Assembly: GCA_025455005.1 (NCBI GenBank)
Contig: JALONH010000003.1
Span: 165,387-229,386 of the forward strand
DNA from: Cytophagaceae bacterium
GTDB lineage: Bacteria; Bacteroidota; Bacteroidia; Cytophagales; Cytophagaceae
DNA: 64,000 nucleotides
Direction: 5' to 3'
Shown: positions 35,717-45,191 of the stretch, one piece after another
Layout of the letters: every line of letters starts with the position of its first letter
Numbering within the stretch: position 1 is the first letter of the stretch
The notes under the pieces: model-generated
What the model was told of the DNA's origin: nothing
What the model saw: the letters and a program-made list of their open reading frames with translations, nothing else
The model's database searches: none
Made by a program: the position numbers and the translations under genes

Positions 35717-36448
35717 TTATTTTTGTTGAGCAAATACTTTTCGCATCAGTTCGGTTGTTCGGGCAGCTGGGTTGGCTCTGATGTTTTTTTCTTCCTCCGC
35801 TACTTTAACAAATAAACCGGATAAAGCTCTATTGGTAATGTAACTGGGGAGATCTGTATTGACCTTAGTTCGTGTCGTAGGTAAACTATTGTACGCATTT
35901 GCCAATGGTGTCCACTTGGCGGCTACAGCGTGTTTGTCCATTGCTGTTTTTATATGAGGTGAAAAAGCATCAAACAAAGAACTATAGGTTGATTTTCTTA
36001 AATAAGCCGTTGCAGAAGTATCTGCACCCACTAAAATGGATTTGGCATCTTGTAACGTCATTTGTTTAATGGATTGAACAAAGATTGGAGCGGCTTCTTT
36101 TGCTGCATCTTCCGCGGCTCGGTTCATTAACACAATAAATTCATCTACTTGTTTACCCATTCCAATGGTACGCAATCTAGATTCCATATTTTTCACTTCC
36201 GGAGGCATGAGGATTCTCAGTAATGCATTACCATTATATCCATCCGTTTGATTCAGTGCTTTGCCGGCTTTTTGAGCTCCTTGAGATAAAGCTTCTTTTA
36301 AGCCTTCTGCAATTTCTGATTCCGATAATCCTGCCGGAACAGTAACATTCGGTATGTTTTTAGGGATATTTAACTTTGGTTTTTTGATTTGTGCAGTACA
36401 AGAAAGGACTGCACAAAGACTACATAGACCTAATACGGATGCTTTCAT
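35717..36448 (-). CDS. DUF4197 domain protein (exported)
   Basis: 243 residues. Signal peptide or lipobox (LGLCSLCAVLSC), then GLSESEIAEGLKEALSQGAQKA and the long helical DUF4197 body with ILMPPEVKNMESRLRTIGMG and TLQDAKSILVGADTSATAYL. Function unknown. Overlaps the DUF4199 gene by 4 bp (ATGA). Confidence 0.85.
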   Translation of the reverse strand: MKASVLGLCSLCAVLSCTAQIKKPKLNIPKNIPNVTVPAGLSESEIAEGLKEALSQGAQKAGKALNQTDGYNGNALLRILMPPEVKNMESRLRTIGMGKQVDEFIVLMNRAAEDAAKEAAPIFVQSIKQMTLQDAKSILVGADTSATAYLRKSTYSSLFDAFSPHIKTAMDKHAVAAKWTPLANAYNSLPTTRTKVNTDLPSYITNRALSGLFVKVAEEEKNIRANPAARTTELMRKVFAQQK

Positions 36449-36978
36449 TTTTTTTCTTCTTCAGTTAAGTGAGAGGTGAAGGTATCTTTGTTTCGAACAA
36501 ACAATGCAACTATCGTGCTCAAAATTATTCCATAAAATAAACTCTGAACTATTGAGTTTTTAGCTATCAGATAGGGTTGGTCCAATAGTTTTATAAAATC
36601 TTGAATTTTATTTTCCGGAAGTTTTTCTAATTCCATATTCAATCGGGTGGTATGTTTCATGTTTTCAATTAAATCCGGAATAAGAATCGATATACTCTCT
36701 AAAAGGCTGAGCAGTAAAAAAATAAACAACGCCATACTGAAGGTGATCGTTACAGAAGTATAAAAACTTTGTGCATAATTCATTCTTCCTTCGTAATTCG
36801 CCCCACGAATATACCGTACCCCTATATACATACCACTACCCATCAATAACGCTGGAATTAAAACGGGTAATAGGGTTAAATCGACACGTTGAATTAATCC
36901 CGTCTGAACTACTAGAAACATCCAAATAACATGTACTATAGATATTCCCAAACCGGTAATGATGGCATTTTTAATCAT
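36445..36978 (-). CDS. DUF4199-like membrane protein
   Basis: 177 residues with four hydrophobic segments and the pattern GMYIGVRYIRGANYEGRMNYAQSFYTSVTIT that characterises DUF4199. Role unknown; often adjacent to glycosyltransferase genes in Bacteroidota. In a run with the K+ channel gene 4 bp upstream. Confidence 0.7.
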   Translation of the reverse strand: MIKNAIITGLGISIVHVIWMFLVVQTGLIQRVDLTLLPVLIPALLMGSGMYIGVRYIRGANYEGRMNYAQSFYTSVTITFSMALFIFLLLSLLESISILIPDLIENMKHTTRLNMELEKLPENKIQDFIKLLDQPYLIAKNSIVQSLFYGIILSTIVALFVRNKDTFTSHLTEEEKK

Positions 36979-36982
36979 ATTC

Positions 36983-37801
36983 TTATTTTAAATCTTCTCC
37001 ATTTATTTCTTTTAAACAATGCGGACAACGGTGCATTTTTCTTCTTCTGCGTTGTAATTGTATTTGTTCCGTAAAGCCGGAAGACATTAAGGCAGCCGGT
37101 AATGCGAACATAGCTATACCTAACATGGATATGATAGCGGAAAGTATTTTACCAAACGGGGTAATAGGTACCATATCTCCATATCCCACGGTTGTTAGGG
37201 TCGTTACTGCCCACCACATGGTGGCAGGTATGCTCGAAAATTTATTGGGTTGGGCGTGGTGTTCAATTAAGTACATCAGAGAGGATGCCATGATCATTAA
37301 AACGATGATAGTGAAAAAGACTATCACTAATTCTTCTTTTTTCTCTGTCACGACTTTTCCTAAAGTATGTAAAGCATGGGAATAGCGTTTGAGTTTAAAA
37401 ATTCTAAGTAAACGCATAAACCGCATTAAGGTGATGAATCGAATATCGATACTAGTGCCTATAACTAAGAAGAAAGGAATAATAGTAAAGAGATCGATTA
37501 AAGCCATTGGTGTTAACATATATTTCAGACGGCCTAAAATAGGATGTTGATATCCTCTTCGAATGTTTGATACCCATACCCGTAATATGTATTCAATACT
37601 AAAGACGACCACCGAAAAATATTCCAAGCGTTCGAACCATTCGGTATGTTGAATGGCGAAGGTGTCAACGGTGGATAATATAACAGCTCCTACGTTTAAA
37701 ATAATAAGGCTGACAATAAGAATATTGACAGCCCTTCCGATATAGGATTTGTGCGATTCTGTTTCCAGTATGGAAAAAATAACTGCTTTGAGTTTAACCA
37801 T
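36983..37801 (-). CDS. Voltage-gated potassium channel-type ion transporter
   Basis: 272 residues with six transmembrane segments; a voltage-sensor-like S4 (ITLMRFMRLLRIFKLKRY) and pore with selectivity filter TTVGYGDMVP are clear. The cytoplasmic tail ends in a CPHC pair. It probably conducts K+. It lies 15 bp after metZ on the same strand. Confidence 0.9.
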   Translation of the reverse strand: MVKLKAVIFSILETESHKSYIGRAVNILIVSLIILNVGAVILSTVDTFAIQHTEWFERLEYFSVVVFSIEYILRVWVSNIRRGYQHPILGRLKYMLTPMALIDLFTIIPFFLVIGTSIDIRFITLMRFMRLLRIFKLKRYSHALHTLGKVVTEKKEELVIVFFTIIVLMIMASSLMYLIEHHAQPNKFSSIPATMWWAVTTLTTVGYGDMVPITPFGKILSAIISMLGIAMFALPAALMSSGFTEQIQLQRRRRKMHRCPHCLKEINGEDLK

Positions 37802-37816
37802 ACCACAAAATACGAA

Positions 37817-38995
37817 TTATTTTGATTTTTCTAAAGCTAAGGCTATTTCATGAATAATATCGTCAATGTGTTCTAATCCAACCGATACACGAATTAAACC
37901 TGGAAGAATGCCAACGGATTCTCTATCCTCGTCTGTTAATTTAGAATGTGTGGTAGAAGCAGGATGGGTAACAATTGTTCTGGAGTCTCCTAGATTGGCG
38001 GTATGAGAGGCCATTTCGGTAGCATTCAGAAATCGTCTTCCTCTGTCTACACCCCCTTTAACTAAGAATGTAACTATACCCCCACCGGCTTTCATTTGTT
38101 TTTTGGCTAATGAGACTTGTGGGTGACTGTTTAAGAATGGATATTTTACCGATTCTACTTCGGGGTGGCGCTCTAAATATTCAGCTAATGTTAAGGCATT
38201 AGAGGTATGACGGTCCATGCGGACTGCGAGTGTTTCAAGGCTTTTAGATAATATCCATGCATTGAAAGGCGACATAGCTGGTCCGGTGTGACGACAAAAG
38301 AAACGTACTTTTTCAATAAGTGCTTTTGAACCTAAGATAACTCCACCGATTGCTCTACCTTGTCCGTCAATAAATTTTGTGGCCGAATGGGTTACAATAT
38401 CTGCTCCCCATGCTATGGGTTGTTGCAAATATGGAGTTGCAAAACAATTATCTATGTTCAATAACACCCCGTGTTGTTTACAAAGTTGACTTAGTTTTTC
38501 TAAGTCAATTAAATCTAATGAAGGATTAGATGGCGTTTCAGCCATAAACATTTTGGTCTTGGGTTTAAACAATTGCTCCCATGTCTCCGGTTGGTTGATA
38601 TCAGCAAAACTATACTCAATACCCCACTTCGGAAATAGTTGAGTGGTGATTTGAAGGGAGGAACCGAACACAGATTTACAAACGATAATATGATCACCGG
38701 ATTGTAGGAATGGTGCCATACTGGAAAACACAGCGGACATTCCGGAAGCAGTAGCAAAACCATCTTCTGCCCCTTCCAATAAGCACATTTTGTCGATGAA
38801 TTCTGTAGAATTCGGATTGGAAAATCGGGTATATATATTCCCGGCATATTCGTCTGCAAATAACGCTCGTGCTTGTTCTGCGTCATCAAACACAAAACTG
38901 GATGTCATATAGATGGGAACACTGTGTTCTCTATGTTGACTTCTGTCTGCCTGTGTTCGAATAGCTAAGGTTTCAAATTTTTTTGTATCGCTCAT
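37817..38995 (-). CDS. metZ: O-succinylhomoserine sulfhydrylase / trans-sulfuration PLP enzyme
   Basis: 392 residues, Cys/Met-metabolism PLP family. PLP-lysine in THSATKFIDGQGR; TASGMSAVFSSMAPFLQSGDHI; and VYTRFSNP-like NIYTRFSNPNSTEFI. The preference for direct sulfhydrylation (MetZ) is suggested by overall pattern, but a cystathionine synthase/lyase cannot be fully excluded. It would use the sulfide made by the reductase encoded at 39.7-41.9 kb. Preceded by osmC (17-bp gap). Confidence 0.82.
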   Translation of the reverse strand: MSDTKKFETLAIRTQADRSQHREHSVPIYMTSSFVFDDAEQARALFADEYAGNIYTRFSNPNSTEFIDKMCLLEGAEDGFATASGMSAVFSSMAPFLQSGDHIIVCKSVFGSSLQITTQLFPKWGIEYSFADINQPETWEQLFKPKTKMFMAETPSNPSLDLIDLEKLSQLCKQHGVLLNIDNCFATPYLQQPIAWGADIVTHSATKFIDGQGRAIGGVILGSKALIEKVRFFCRHTGPAMSPFNAWILSKSLETLAVRMDRHTSNALTLAEYLERHPEVESVKYPFLNSHPQVSLAKKQMKAGGGIVTFLVKGGVDRGRRFLNATEMASHTANLGDSRTIVTHPASTTHSKLTDEDRESVGILPGLIRVSVGLEHIDDIIHEIALALEKSK

Positions 38996-39012
38996 GAAGT
39001 AAAGAGTATGAA

Positions 39013-39426
39013 TTACACTAACGTAATTTTATGTGTTATAGTGGCTGTTTTTTCTAACGTTTTAGCTACAGAACAATATTTATCTAACGATAAAAGTACG
39101 GCTCGTTCTGCTTTAGCAAGGTCTACGTTTTGAGAAAATATAAATTCTACTAAGATATGGGTGAACAAGGACGGTGTTGCGTCTTTCTCCCGCTCTGCGT
39201 GTAGTTTAATTTTAAAGAAATCGGGTTCTATTTTTTGTTTTCGCAAAATGGATAATACATCAATGCCACTACACCCGCCCAGACCCATGATTAATAGTTC
39301 CATAGGACGTGGTCCATTGTTTTCTCCACCTATAGCGGGTGAGGCGTCGATCGATATGGTGTTGCCTTGCTCATTCTTCGCTACGAAGTGATAGGCTTTA
39401 TTCAATAACTCTAATTCGATTTCCAT
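39013..39426 (-). CDS. OsmC/Ohr family protein
   Basis: 137 residues. The peroxidatic cysteine is in LGGCSGIDVLSILRKQ and the second in DKYCSVAKTLEKTA, as in OsmC. Reduces organic hydroperoxides or stress peroxides. First gene of osmC-metZ; a -7 box lies 4 bp before the ATG. Confidence 0.88.
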   Translation of the reverse strand: MEIELELLNKAYHFVAKNEQGNTISIDASPAIGGENNGPRPMELLIMGLGGCSGIDVLSILRKQKIEPDFFKIKLHAEREKDATPSLFTHILVEFIFSQNVDLAKAERAVLLSLDKYCSVAKTLEKTATITHKITLV

Positions 39427-39430
39427 GATT

Positions 39431-39438
39431 CAAATGTA
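39431..39438 (-). promoter_or_regulatory. Bacteroidota -7 box 4 bp before the osmC start codon
   Basis: TACATTTG on the minus strand, with a possible TTG at 39455-39457 (16-nt spacer). The start would be at or next to the transcription start, so a leaderless mRNA is possible. Confidence 0.35.
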
Positions 39439-39446
39439 CTGTTTTT

Positions 39447-39629
39447 TTACAATCCAAAAGAGGCATTTACACCCAACAATAAAGCGGTTTCGGCTTCGGT
39501 CACAGTAGGAAATTTGGAGGTTAAATATCCGGACGTATCATATCTTAGGCGATTGTTCGGTTTAGGATGTATAAAATTTTGTTTTATTACACTAGTAAAA
39601 ATAATATTTCGATATACTCGATCTATTTG
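39447..39629 (-). pseudogene. 3'-terminal remnant of an unidentified gene
   Basis: A 60-codon open frame (stop TAA 39447-39449) bounded upstream by TAG and with no start codon. The peptide ends ALLLGVNASFGL and contains NRLRYDTSGYLTSKFPTVTE; its composition looks protein-like, and the C-terminus looks like a beta-barrel strand. With nothing upstream, I read it as the tail of a deleted or decayed gene. Family not recognised. This covers most of the 322-bp gap 39427-39748, whose remainder shows nothing clear. Confidence 0.4.
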
Positions 39630-39748
39630 CTAGGTAATTAGAATATAATTTCGAAAAGAGGTACATTGATAAAATTTTTATAAATTTGAACTCTATAGGC
39701 ATTCATGCCTGTTGTATCTACATCAAATTAACTACAGCATTAAACATT

Positions 39749-41875
39749 ATGGCAGACCAAGTCTTTCCATTTGCACCACAAGTTTCCGAAGCTGCTCAAT
39801 TCGATATCCAAGAATTGGATTCTAAAATTAAAGCGTTTCGTAATAATACATTGGATTCAGAAAAGTTTCGTTCGTTTCGATTGACACGAGGCGTTTATGG
39901 TCAACGTCAAGAAGGTGTTCAAATGATTCGTATCAAGTTACCATATGGTAAAGTTACACCCGAACAGCTGCTTCGTATAGCGGACATATCCGATAAATAC
40001 GCGTCCGGAAACCTTCACTTGACTACCCGTCAAGATATTCAAATACACTTTGTGAAGTTGGAAAATGCCCCTTTAGTTTGGAATGAATTGGAAGAAGTAG
40101 GGGTTACATTACGCGAAGCTTGCGGGAATACAGTTCGTAATATTACGGCGTCCTACACGGCAGGGATAGATCCTACAGAACCGTTTGATGTGACACCTTA
40201 CGCACATGCCTTATTCGAATATTTTCTTCGCAATCCTATTTGTCAAGAAATGGGTCGAAAGTTTAAAATAGCCTTTTCTTCCAGTGAAGAAGACACAGCA
40301 TTTGGTTATATGCATGATCTTGGATTTTTACCTAAAGTTAAATTAGAGGACGGGAAAGAAATCAGAGGGTTTAAAGTGTATGTAGCCGGTGGATTAGGCG
40401 CTCAGCCTTTCTTAGCACACGAAGCATTTGATTTTCTACCGGAAAATAAAATTATTCCTTTTACAACGGCTGTTATCCGTGTGTTTGACCGTTATGGTGA
40501 ACGAAGCAAACGACACAAAGCACGCTTGAAATATTTAGTAAATGGGATAGGGATGGAAGCCTTTATGCAACTGGTTCAAAAAGAATGGACTGTTTTATCG
40601 GAAGCAACCATTGAAATCGACCGAACCAAAGTAGATACCATTCTACTACCTTCGTCTGTACCGAATGAAGGAGCTGTTCCCGTAGATCCTGTAAAATTTG
40701 ACTTGTGGGTTAAAACGAATGTGTTTGAACAAAAACAAAAAGGGTATTACGGAGTACAATTAAGACAACCATTGGGGGATTTGGCTTCTGACAAGGCACG
40801 CATTTTTGCTGCCATTGTTCAAAAGTATGCGTCTCCGGATATCCGAATTACTGTTAACCAAGGTTGGCTTTTGAAATTTGTAAATCAAACATCCTTACCT
40901 GCCTTGTTTAATGAACTCAACACAATTGGTTTGGCTGAACCCGGTTTCGATTCCACAACTGATATTACCGCTTGTCCCGGTACAGATACGTGTAATTTAG
41001 GTATCGCATCGAGTACCGGATTAACAGAAGCTTTGGAAAAAATGATGAAGGAAGAATTTCCGGATATCATTTTTAATAAAAATATTAAAATCAAAATTTC
41101 CGGATGTATGAATGCCTGTGGTCAACATACCATAGGTAACATAGGATTTCATGGAATGTCGATAAAAAAAGGTACTCAAGTGCTACCGGCTATGCAAGTG
41201 ATGTTAGGCGGAGGATTAGAGCCGGATGGAATAGGGTCATTAGCGGATAAAGTAATTAAGTTACCAACGAAACGTTGTCCGGATGCGGTTAAACACATCT
41301 TATTGGATTATGAAAACAATGCGTTAGAAGGAGAATACTTCAATGCATATTATAGAAGACAGGTTGCAGTAGATAAAATGTATTTCTATAAAATGTTAAA
41401 ACCATTGTCCGAGCTAGAGACGATAGTAGCAGAAGACTTTGTTGATTGGGGACATAGCGAAGCCTACGTGACAGAAGTCGGTGTTGGTGAATGTGCCGGG
41501 GTAGTAGTGGATTTAATATCTACTTTGTTGTTTGAAGCAGAAGAAAAGTTACAGTGGACATTACGTATAGCAGCTAAGGGTAATTATACAGATGCGGCGT
41601 ATGCAGCTTATGCAACCTTTGTTTGTGGCGCAAAAGCGTTGTTAACAGGTGAAGGTGTTGCGTGTAATACTCAAATGGCTATGATACAAGATTTTCAAAA
41701 ACACTTGGTAGATACCGGGAAATTTGATTTTGGAGGTTCGTTTGAGTCATTTGTATTACAAATCAGTGAAGTGAAAGTAGACGCTGCTTTTGCTCAGGCA
41801 TATATTCAAAAAGCGACTACATTCATCGATAGTATAAAAACGTATCGAGTTAAACAGGCGGTGACGATTGACTAA
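39749..41875 (+). CDS. Siroheme-dependent sulfite/nitrite reductase with C-terminal HEPN domain
   Basis: 708 residues from ATG 39749 (an earlier ATG at 39686 adds 21 non-homologous residues). Two ferredoxin-like half domains (LRIADISDKYASGNLHLTTRQDIQIHFV), then the [4Fe-4S]/siroheme cysteines ACPGTDTC (C409, C415) and SGCMNAC (C453, C457). The last approximately 130 residues (from about 580) are a HEPN-type helical domain with no R-x4-6-H RNase motif. Assimilatory sulfite reduction is favoured by the neighbouring cobA, siroheme synthase and metZ; nitrite is an alternative. Confidence 0.85.
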   Translation: MADQVFPFAPQVSEAAQFDIQELDSKIKAFRNNTLDSEKFRSFRLTRGVYGQRQEGVQMIRIKLPYGKVTPEQLLRIADISDKYASGNLHLTTRQDIQIHFVKLENAPLVWNELEEVGVTLREACGNTVRNITASYTAGIDPTEPFDVTPYAHALFEYFLRNPICQEMGRKFKIAFSSSEEDTAFGYMHDLGFLPKVKLEDGKEIRGFKVYVAGGLGAQPFLAHEAFDFLPENKIIPFTTAVIRVFDRYGERSKRHKARLKYLVNGIGMEAFMQLVQKEWTVLSEATIEIDRTKVDTILLPSSVPNEGAVPVDPVKFDLWVKTNVFEQKQKGYYGVQLRQPLGDLASDKARIFAAIVQKYASPDIRITVNQGWLLKFVNQTSLPALFNELNTIGLAEPGFDSTTDITACPGTDTCNLGIASSTGLTEALEKMMKEEFPDIIFNKNIKIKISGCMNACGQHTIGNIGFHGMSIKKGTQVLPAMQVMLGGGLEPDGIGSLADKVIKLPTKRCPDAVKHILLDYENNALEGEYFNAYYRRQVAVDKMYFYKMLKPLSELETIVAEDFVDWGHSEAYVTEVGVGECAGVVVDLISTLLFEAEEKLQWTLRIAAKGNYTDAAYAAYATFVCGAKALLTGEGVACNTQMAMIQDFQKHLVDTGKFDFGGSFESFVLQISEVKVDAAFAQAYIQKATTFIDSIKTYRVKQAVTID

Positions 41876-42669
41876 TGAAAGAGCCTAGAATTACCTTGGT
41901 AGGTGCAGGTCCGGGTGATCCGGATTTAATAACCATTAAAGGGTTAAAAGCACTGGCAGAGGCGGATGTAGTTCTATATGATGCCTTAATACACCAAGAA
42001 ATTTTAAATTTCATTCCGGTTACAGCCGTTAAAGTATTTGTAGGTAAACAAAAAAACGTTTGTCAATTTCCTCAAGAAGAAATCAATCGATTGTTAGTGG
42101 AGTATGCACAATCGCATGGTCATGTAGTTCGATTAAAAGGGGGGGACCCATTTATTTTTGGTAGAGGACACGAGGAGGTCGTTTATGCACAAGAACATGG
42201 TATACCAACTGTAGTTGTACCCGGCATATCAAGTAGTATAGCGGTACCGGAACTGCAAGGAATTCCCCTTACACGTAGGGGGATCAACGATAGTTTTTGG
42301 GTGTTAACAGGAACTACTCGAGATCATGAATTATCTGCAGATATTACCATGGCAGCGAAGTCCAATGCGACTGTTGTAATGCTAATGGGCATGACGCATA
42401 TCGCTCGTACCGTATCCCTGTTCCAGCAAGAAGGGAAGGGGCAAACACCGATAGCCATCATACAAAATGGGACATTGCCGAATGAAAAATATGTTTTAGG
42501 TACCATTGATACCATAGTGGAGATCATTCAATCGAACAATATTTCTTCTCCGGCAGTTATTGTAATAGGTGAAGTAGTTCGATTACACCGTCAGTTTGGT
42601 GAGCAACCACCTTTACCTGCTGACATCAAACAATCCATTACCTTACTTTACGAAAAGATTAAAAAGTAA
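41875..42669 (+). CDS. cobA: Uroporphyrinogen-III C-methyltransferase
   Basis: 264 residues of the SUMT family: LVGAGPGDPDLITIKGLKAL at the N-terminus, VRLKGGDPFIFGRGHEE, VPGISSSIAVPELQGIPLTRRG. Makes precorrin-2 for siroheme by two SAM-dependent methylations. It starts on the last base of the reductase stop (TAATG), so translation is coupled. The enzyme may be named cobA or cysG-C terminal. Confidence 0.93.
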   Translation: MKEPRITLVGAGPGDPDLITIKGLKALAEADVVLYDALIHQEILNFIPVTAVKVFVGKQKNVCQFPQEEINRLLVEYAQSHGHVVRLKGGDPFIFGRGHEEVVYAQEHGIPTVVVPGISSSIAVPELQGIPLTRRGINDSFWVLTGTTRDHELSADITMAAKSNATVVMLMGMTHIARTVSLFQQEGKGQTPIAIIQNGTLPNEKYVLGTIDTIVEIIQSNNISSPAVIVIGEVVRLHRQFGEQPPLPADIKQSITLLYEKIKK

Positions 42670-42670
42670 T

Positions 42671-43285
42671 TTGAAATCATCAACCGACATAGTTGCGGAA
42701 GGAAATTTATTGTTTCCAGTATTTTTTCGATTAGAACGATTGTTTGTAGTCGTTATAGGCGGTGGAGCAGTAGGAACGGAGAAAGTTACAGCTATCTTAA
42801 CGAATTCCCCAATGGCAAAAATTAAAGTCGTTGCCCCGGAGATAAGAGCCGAAATTGAAAACCTCCAATCCTTCCATCCCGGATTGGAATTGGTGTATAA
42901 AACGTATGAAGCTTCCGACTTAATGGGAGCTGACTTAGTCGTTGCTGCTACATGTATAGTAGAACTCAACAAACAAGTTCACGCGGATGCAAAGAAGGGT
43001 AAACAGTTGATAAACGTAGCGGATACACCGGAATTATGTGATTTTTATTTAAGTTCCATAGTTAAGAAAGGAGATTTAAAAATTGCTATCTCAACAAATG
43101 GAAAATCACCTACTTTTGCAAAACGTCTGAGAGAAATTCTAACGGAGGCTTTACCGGATTCTATCGATGCCATATTACAACAATTGCATACTTTACGAAA
43201 TTCTTTAAAAGGCGACTTCGAATTTAAGGTTCAGAAAATGGATGAAATCACCAAAGAAATAGTTAACAAAAAAGATATATTATGA
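42671..43285 (+). CDS. Precorrin-2 dehydrogenase / siroheme ferrochelatase-type protein
   Basis: 204 residues from the TTG at 42671, one base after the cobA stop. The homology begins at NLLFPVFFRLERLFVVVIGGGAVGTEKV (NAD-binding), followed by DLVVAAT and NVADTPELCDFYLSSIVKKGDLKIAISTNGKSP. This is the N-terminal half of CysG (Met8p-like) as a separate protein. Oxidises precorrin-2 and probably inserts iron. An upstream ATG at 42596 would overlap cobA and looks unreal. Confidence 0.85.
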   Translation: MKSSTDIVAEGNLLFPVFFRLERLFVVVIGGGAVGTEKVTAILTNSPMAKIKVVAPEIRAEIENLQSFHPGLELVYKTYEASDLMGADLVVAATCIVELNKQVHADAKKGKQLINVADTPELCDFYLSSIVKKGDLKIAISTNGKSPTFAKRLREILTEALPDSIDAILQQLHTLRNSLKGDFEFKVQKMDEITKEIVNKKDIL

Positions 43286-43599
43286 AAGAAATTAGTGTTA
43301 CTGAATTAAAAGAACTTAAAGACTCAAAAGCTGATTTTCAACTAATAGATGTTCGGGAACCGGCAGAATTTGAAGAAGCGAATTTGGATGGAATTTTAAT
43401 TCCTTTACAAACACTGCCTTCTCAGGTAGAAAAGATAGCTAAGGATAAACAAGTTGTGGTACACTGTCGGAGTGGTAAGCGGAGTGCGAACGCGATTGCC
43501 TTTTTAGAAGCTAATTATGGATTTGAAAATTTATATAATTTAGTAGGTGGTATATTGGCTTGGAGAGATGAAATCGACCCGGATATGGATGTTCAATAA
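43282..43599 (+). CDS. Rhodanese-like domain protein
   Basis: 105 residues; LIDVREPAEFEEANLDG, active-site VHCRSGKRSANAIAFL (catalytic Cys) and GGILAWRDEID are standard. Sulfur-transfer role; ends the siroheme operon with a 4-bp overlap (ATGA). Might handle sulfane sulfur from the same pathway. Confidence 0.93.
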   Translation: MKEISVTELKELKDSKADFQLIDVREPAEFEEANLDGILIPLQTLPSQVEKIAKDKQVVVHCRSGKRSANAIAFLEANYGFENLYNLVGGILAWRDEIDPDMDVQ

Positions 43600-43613
43600 A
43601 TGCAGTCTTCTAT

Positions 43614-43660
43614 AGCATAAAAAAACCTCTCTATATTAATAGAGAGGCTTTTTTATGCTA
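43614..43660. terminator. Bidirectional terminator after the siroheme operon
   Basis: Stem CCTCTCTAT (43626-43634) / ATAGAGAGG (43639-43647), extended by AGCATAAAAAA / TTTTTTATGCT, between convergent rhodanese and DUF5723 genes. Confidence 0.9.
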
Positions 43661-43671
43661 TGTCGTTTAGA

Positions 43672-45147
43672 TTAAAATCGGAAACGGAAGAAACCAAATC
43701 CAAGAGAAGGATTAACACCTTTGGAGCCTTGGAATAGTAGCGACTGAATATCACGCGTAGCCAAACCGGTTTCCCAACCACCGTTCTCACCTACTATAAA
43801 GGTAATCCCTAAGGGAACGTTTACCGTTGTTTTGTATTTTTCTACAACGTTTGCAAAATTACCACCCATGTTCAACCCACTGGAAACTCTTAACCAACGA
43901 AAGATGTAATAATCACCACCTATTGCATAATAGTTAGTATTTAAGTTGCCGGCTGCATCATTCAATGGAATTACGACATCAGCTCCTACCTCTAATTTAT
44001 TTTCTAGTAATGCTATACTTCCACCGATTCTTAACATAGTAGGAAGTTTTACTTTAAATGAACTTACCGCATCCCAATAAATTAAATCATTTAAATTTTC
44101 AAATGCATCTGTTTCATACGTAGCAGATGAAAATACAGTATCTCTAAGTTTATTGGCATTAGTAGTATAGGTGACACTCCCGATGTTGAGTAATGAAATA
44201 CCGAATTTGATATTTTCTTTAATCATCCCGGTTATACCTATATCAGCACCAAAACCATTGCCAGAAGGAGTGAAAAAGTTCCCTTTATTTTCTCTAGTAG
44301 GTACATTAGATAAGATAGTATCCCCTTGAGAAAAGCTTGGACTGATAGCGACTAAGCCGGATAAACGATTATTTTCAGCAGTAGCGTCTAAGTAATTGTA
44401 CCCCATGATATACTTAAGCGTAACTCCGGCAGTTATTGAAAAAAGTTCATCTCCCCAAACTTTTTTAGCATAGGAAGCGGATATTGATCTATAGTAGTGA
44501 TGTTGAGTCTTGGACCCATTCACGATTTGACCTAAAGAAATAGGAACACTGCTGCTACCGGATTGAATACCTGTTGCAAAATAGGCATTATAATTATTGG
44601 GGTCGTTTGGTACAACCGCATTATTACTCAAAGTTAACGAGTCAAAAAACACTGTAGAAAGTGCGCCGGAATATCCAAAACTGGTAAAATCACCTCTATA
44701 AGCTCCATATCCATTAATATGATCACTGATTTTAAAGCCCAAACCTCCTAACTTTTCTGTTTGGATGGCTAAACCTAAAATCATAATGTCTGCATTAAAG
44801 TTGATGGCATTATTCTTCATCAAATTGGCAGCATCAATTGACTGTGATGGTGTAAGGGGTGTGTTATTGGTTAAAGGATCAACGACATATTCTCTGAATT
44901 GAGCATTGGTTACACCTTGAGCGAAAAAACCTAAACCCATATCAAACAAGCCCAAGGTTACATGTTTGGTTTCATATTTAGTTTTTAATCCTAAATTAGC
45001 CGGGTTAATACCAATACATTGATAGTCTGTCGTCATAGTAGTCCCTACACCACTTCGACCCATAAGAACATAATTTCCACCATCTACTTGAGCGAATAAG
45101 GATGATAAAAGTTGCAGAAATACGATACTAAGTAAAATTTTCTTCAT
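43672..45147 (-). CDS. DUF5723-like outer-membrane beta-barrel protein
   Basis: 491 residues. Signal peptide MKKILLSIVFLQLLSSLFA; then GGNYVLMGRSGVGTTMTTDYQCIGINPANLGL and repeated strand patterns (GFGADIGITGMIKENIKFGISLLNIG, LEVGADVVIPLND, WLRVSSGLNMGG), with C-terminal GFGFFRFRF typical of an outer-membrane barrel. DUF5723/FadL-like. Function unknown. Confidence 0.75.
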   Translation of the reverse strand: MKKILLSIVFLQLLSSLFAQVDGGNYVLMGRSGVGTTMTTDYQCIGINPANLGLKTKYETKHVTLGLFDMGLGFFAQGVTNAQFREYVVDPLTNNTPLTPSQSIDAANLMKNNAINFNADIMILGLAIQTEKLGGLGFKISDHINGYGAYRGDFTSFGYSGALSTVFFDSLTLSNNAVVPNDPNNYNAYFATGIQSGSSSVPISLGQIVNGSKTQHHYYRSISASYAKKVWGDELFSITAGVTLKYIMGYNYLDATAENNRLSGLVAISPSFSQGDTILSNVPTRENKGNFFTPSGNGFGADIGITGMIKENIKFGISLLNIGSVTYTTNANKLRDTVFSSATYETDAFENLNDLIYWDAVSSFKVKLPTMLRIGGSIALLENKLEVGADVVIPLNDAAGNLNTNYYAIGGDYYIFRWLRVSSGLNMGGNFANVVEKYKTTVNVPLGITFIVGENGGWETGLATRDIQSLLFQGSKGVNPSLGFGFFRFRF

Positions 45148-45191
45148 AGGATATACAATACAGTTAATACAAGTTATTAAAAATAAATCAA

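Noticed and set aside
38515..38895. 126-codon minus-strand frame inside metZ
   Set aside because: Overlaps metZ in another frame; metZ has clear PLP-enzyme motifs.
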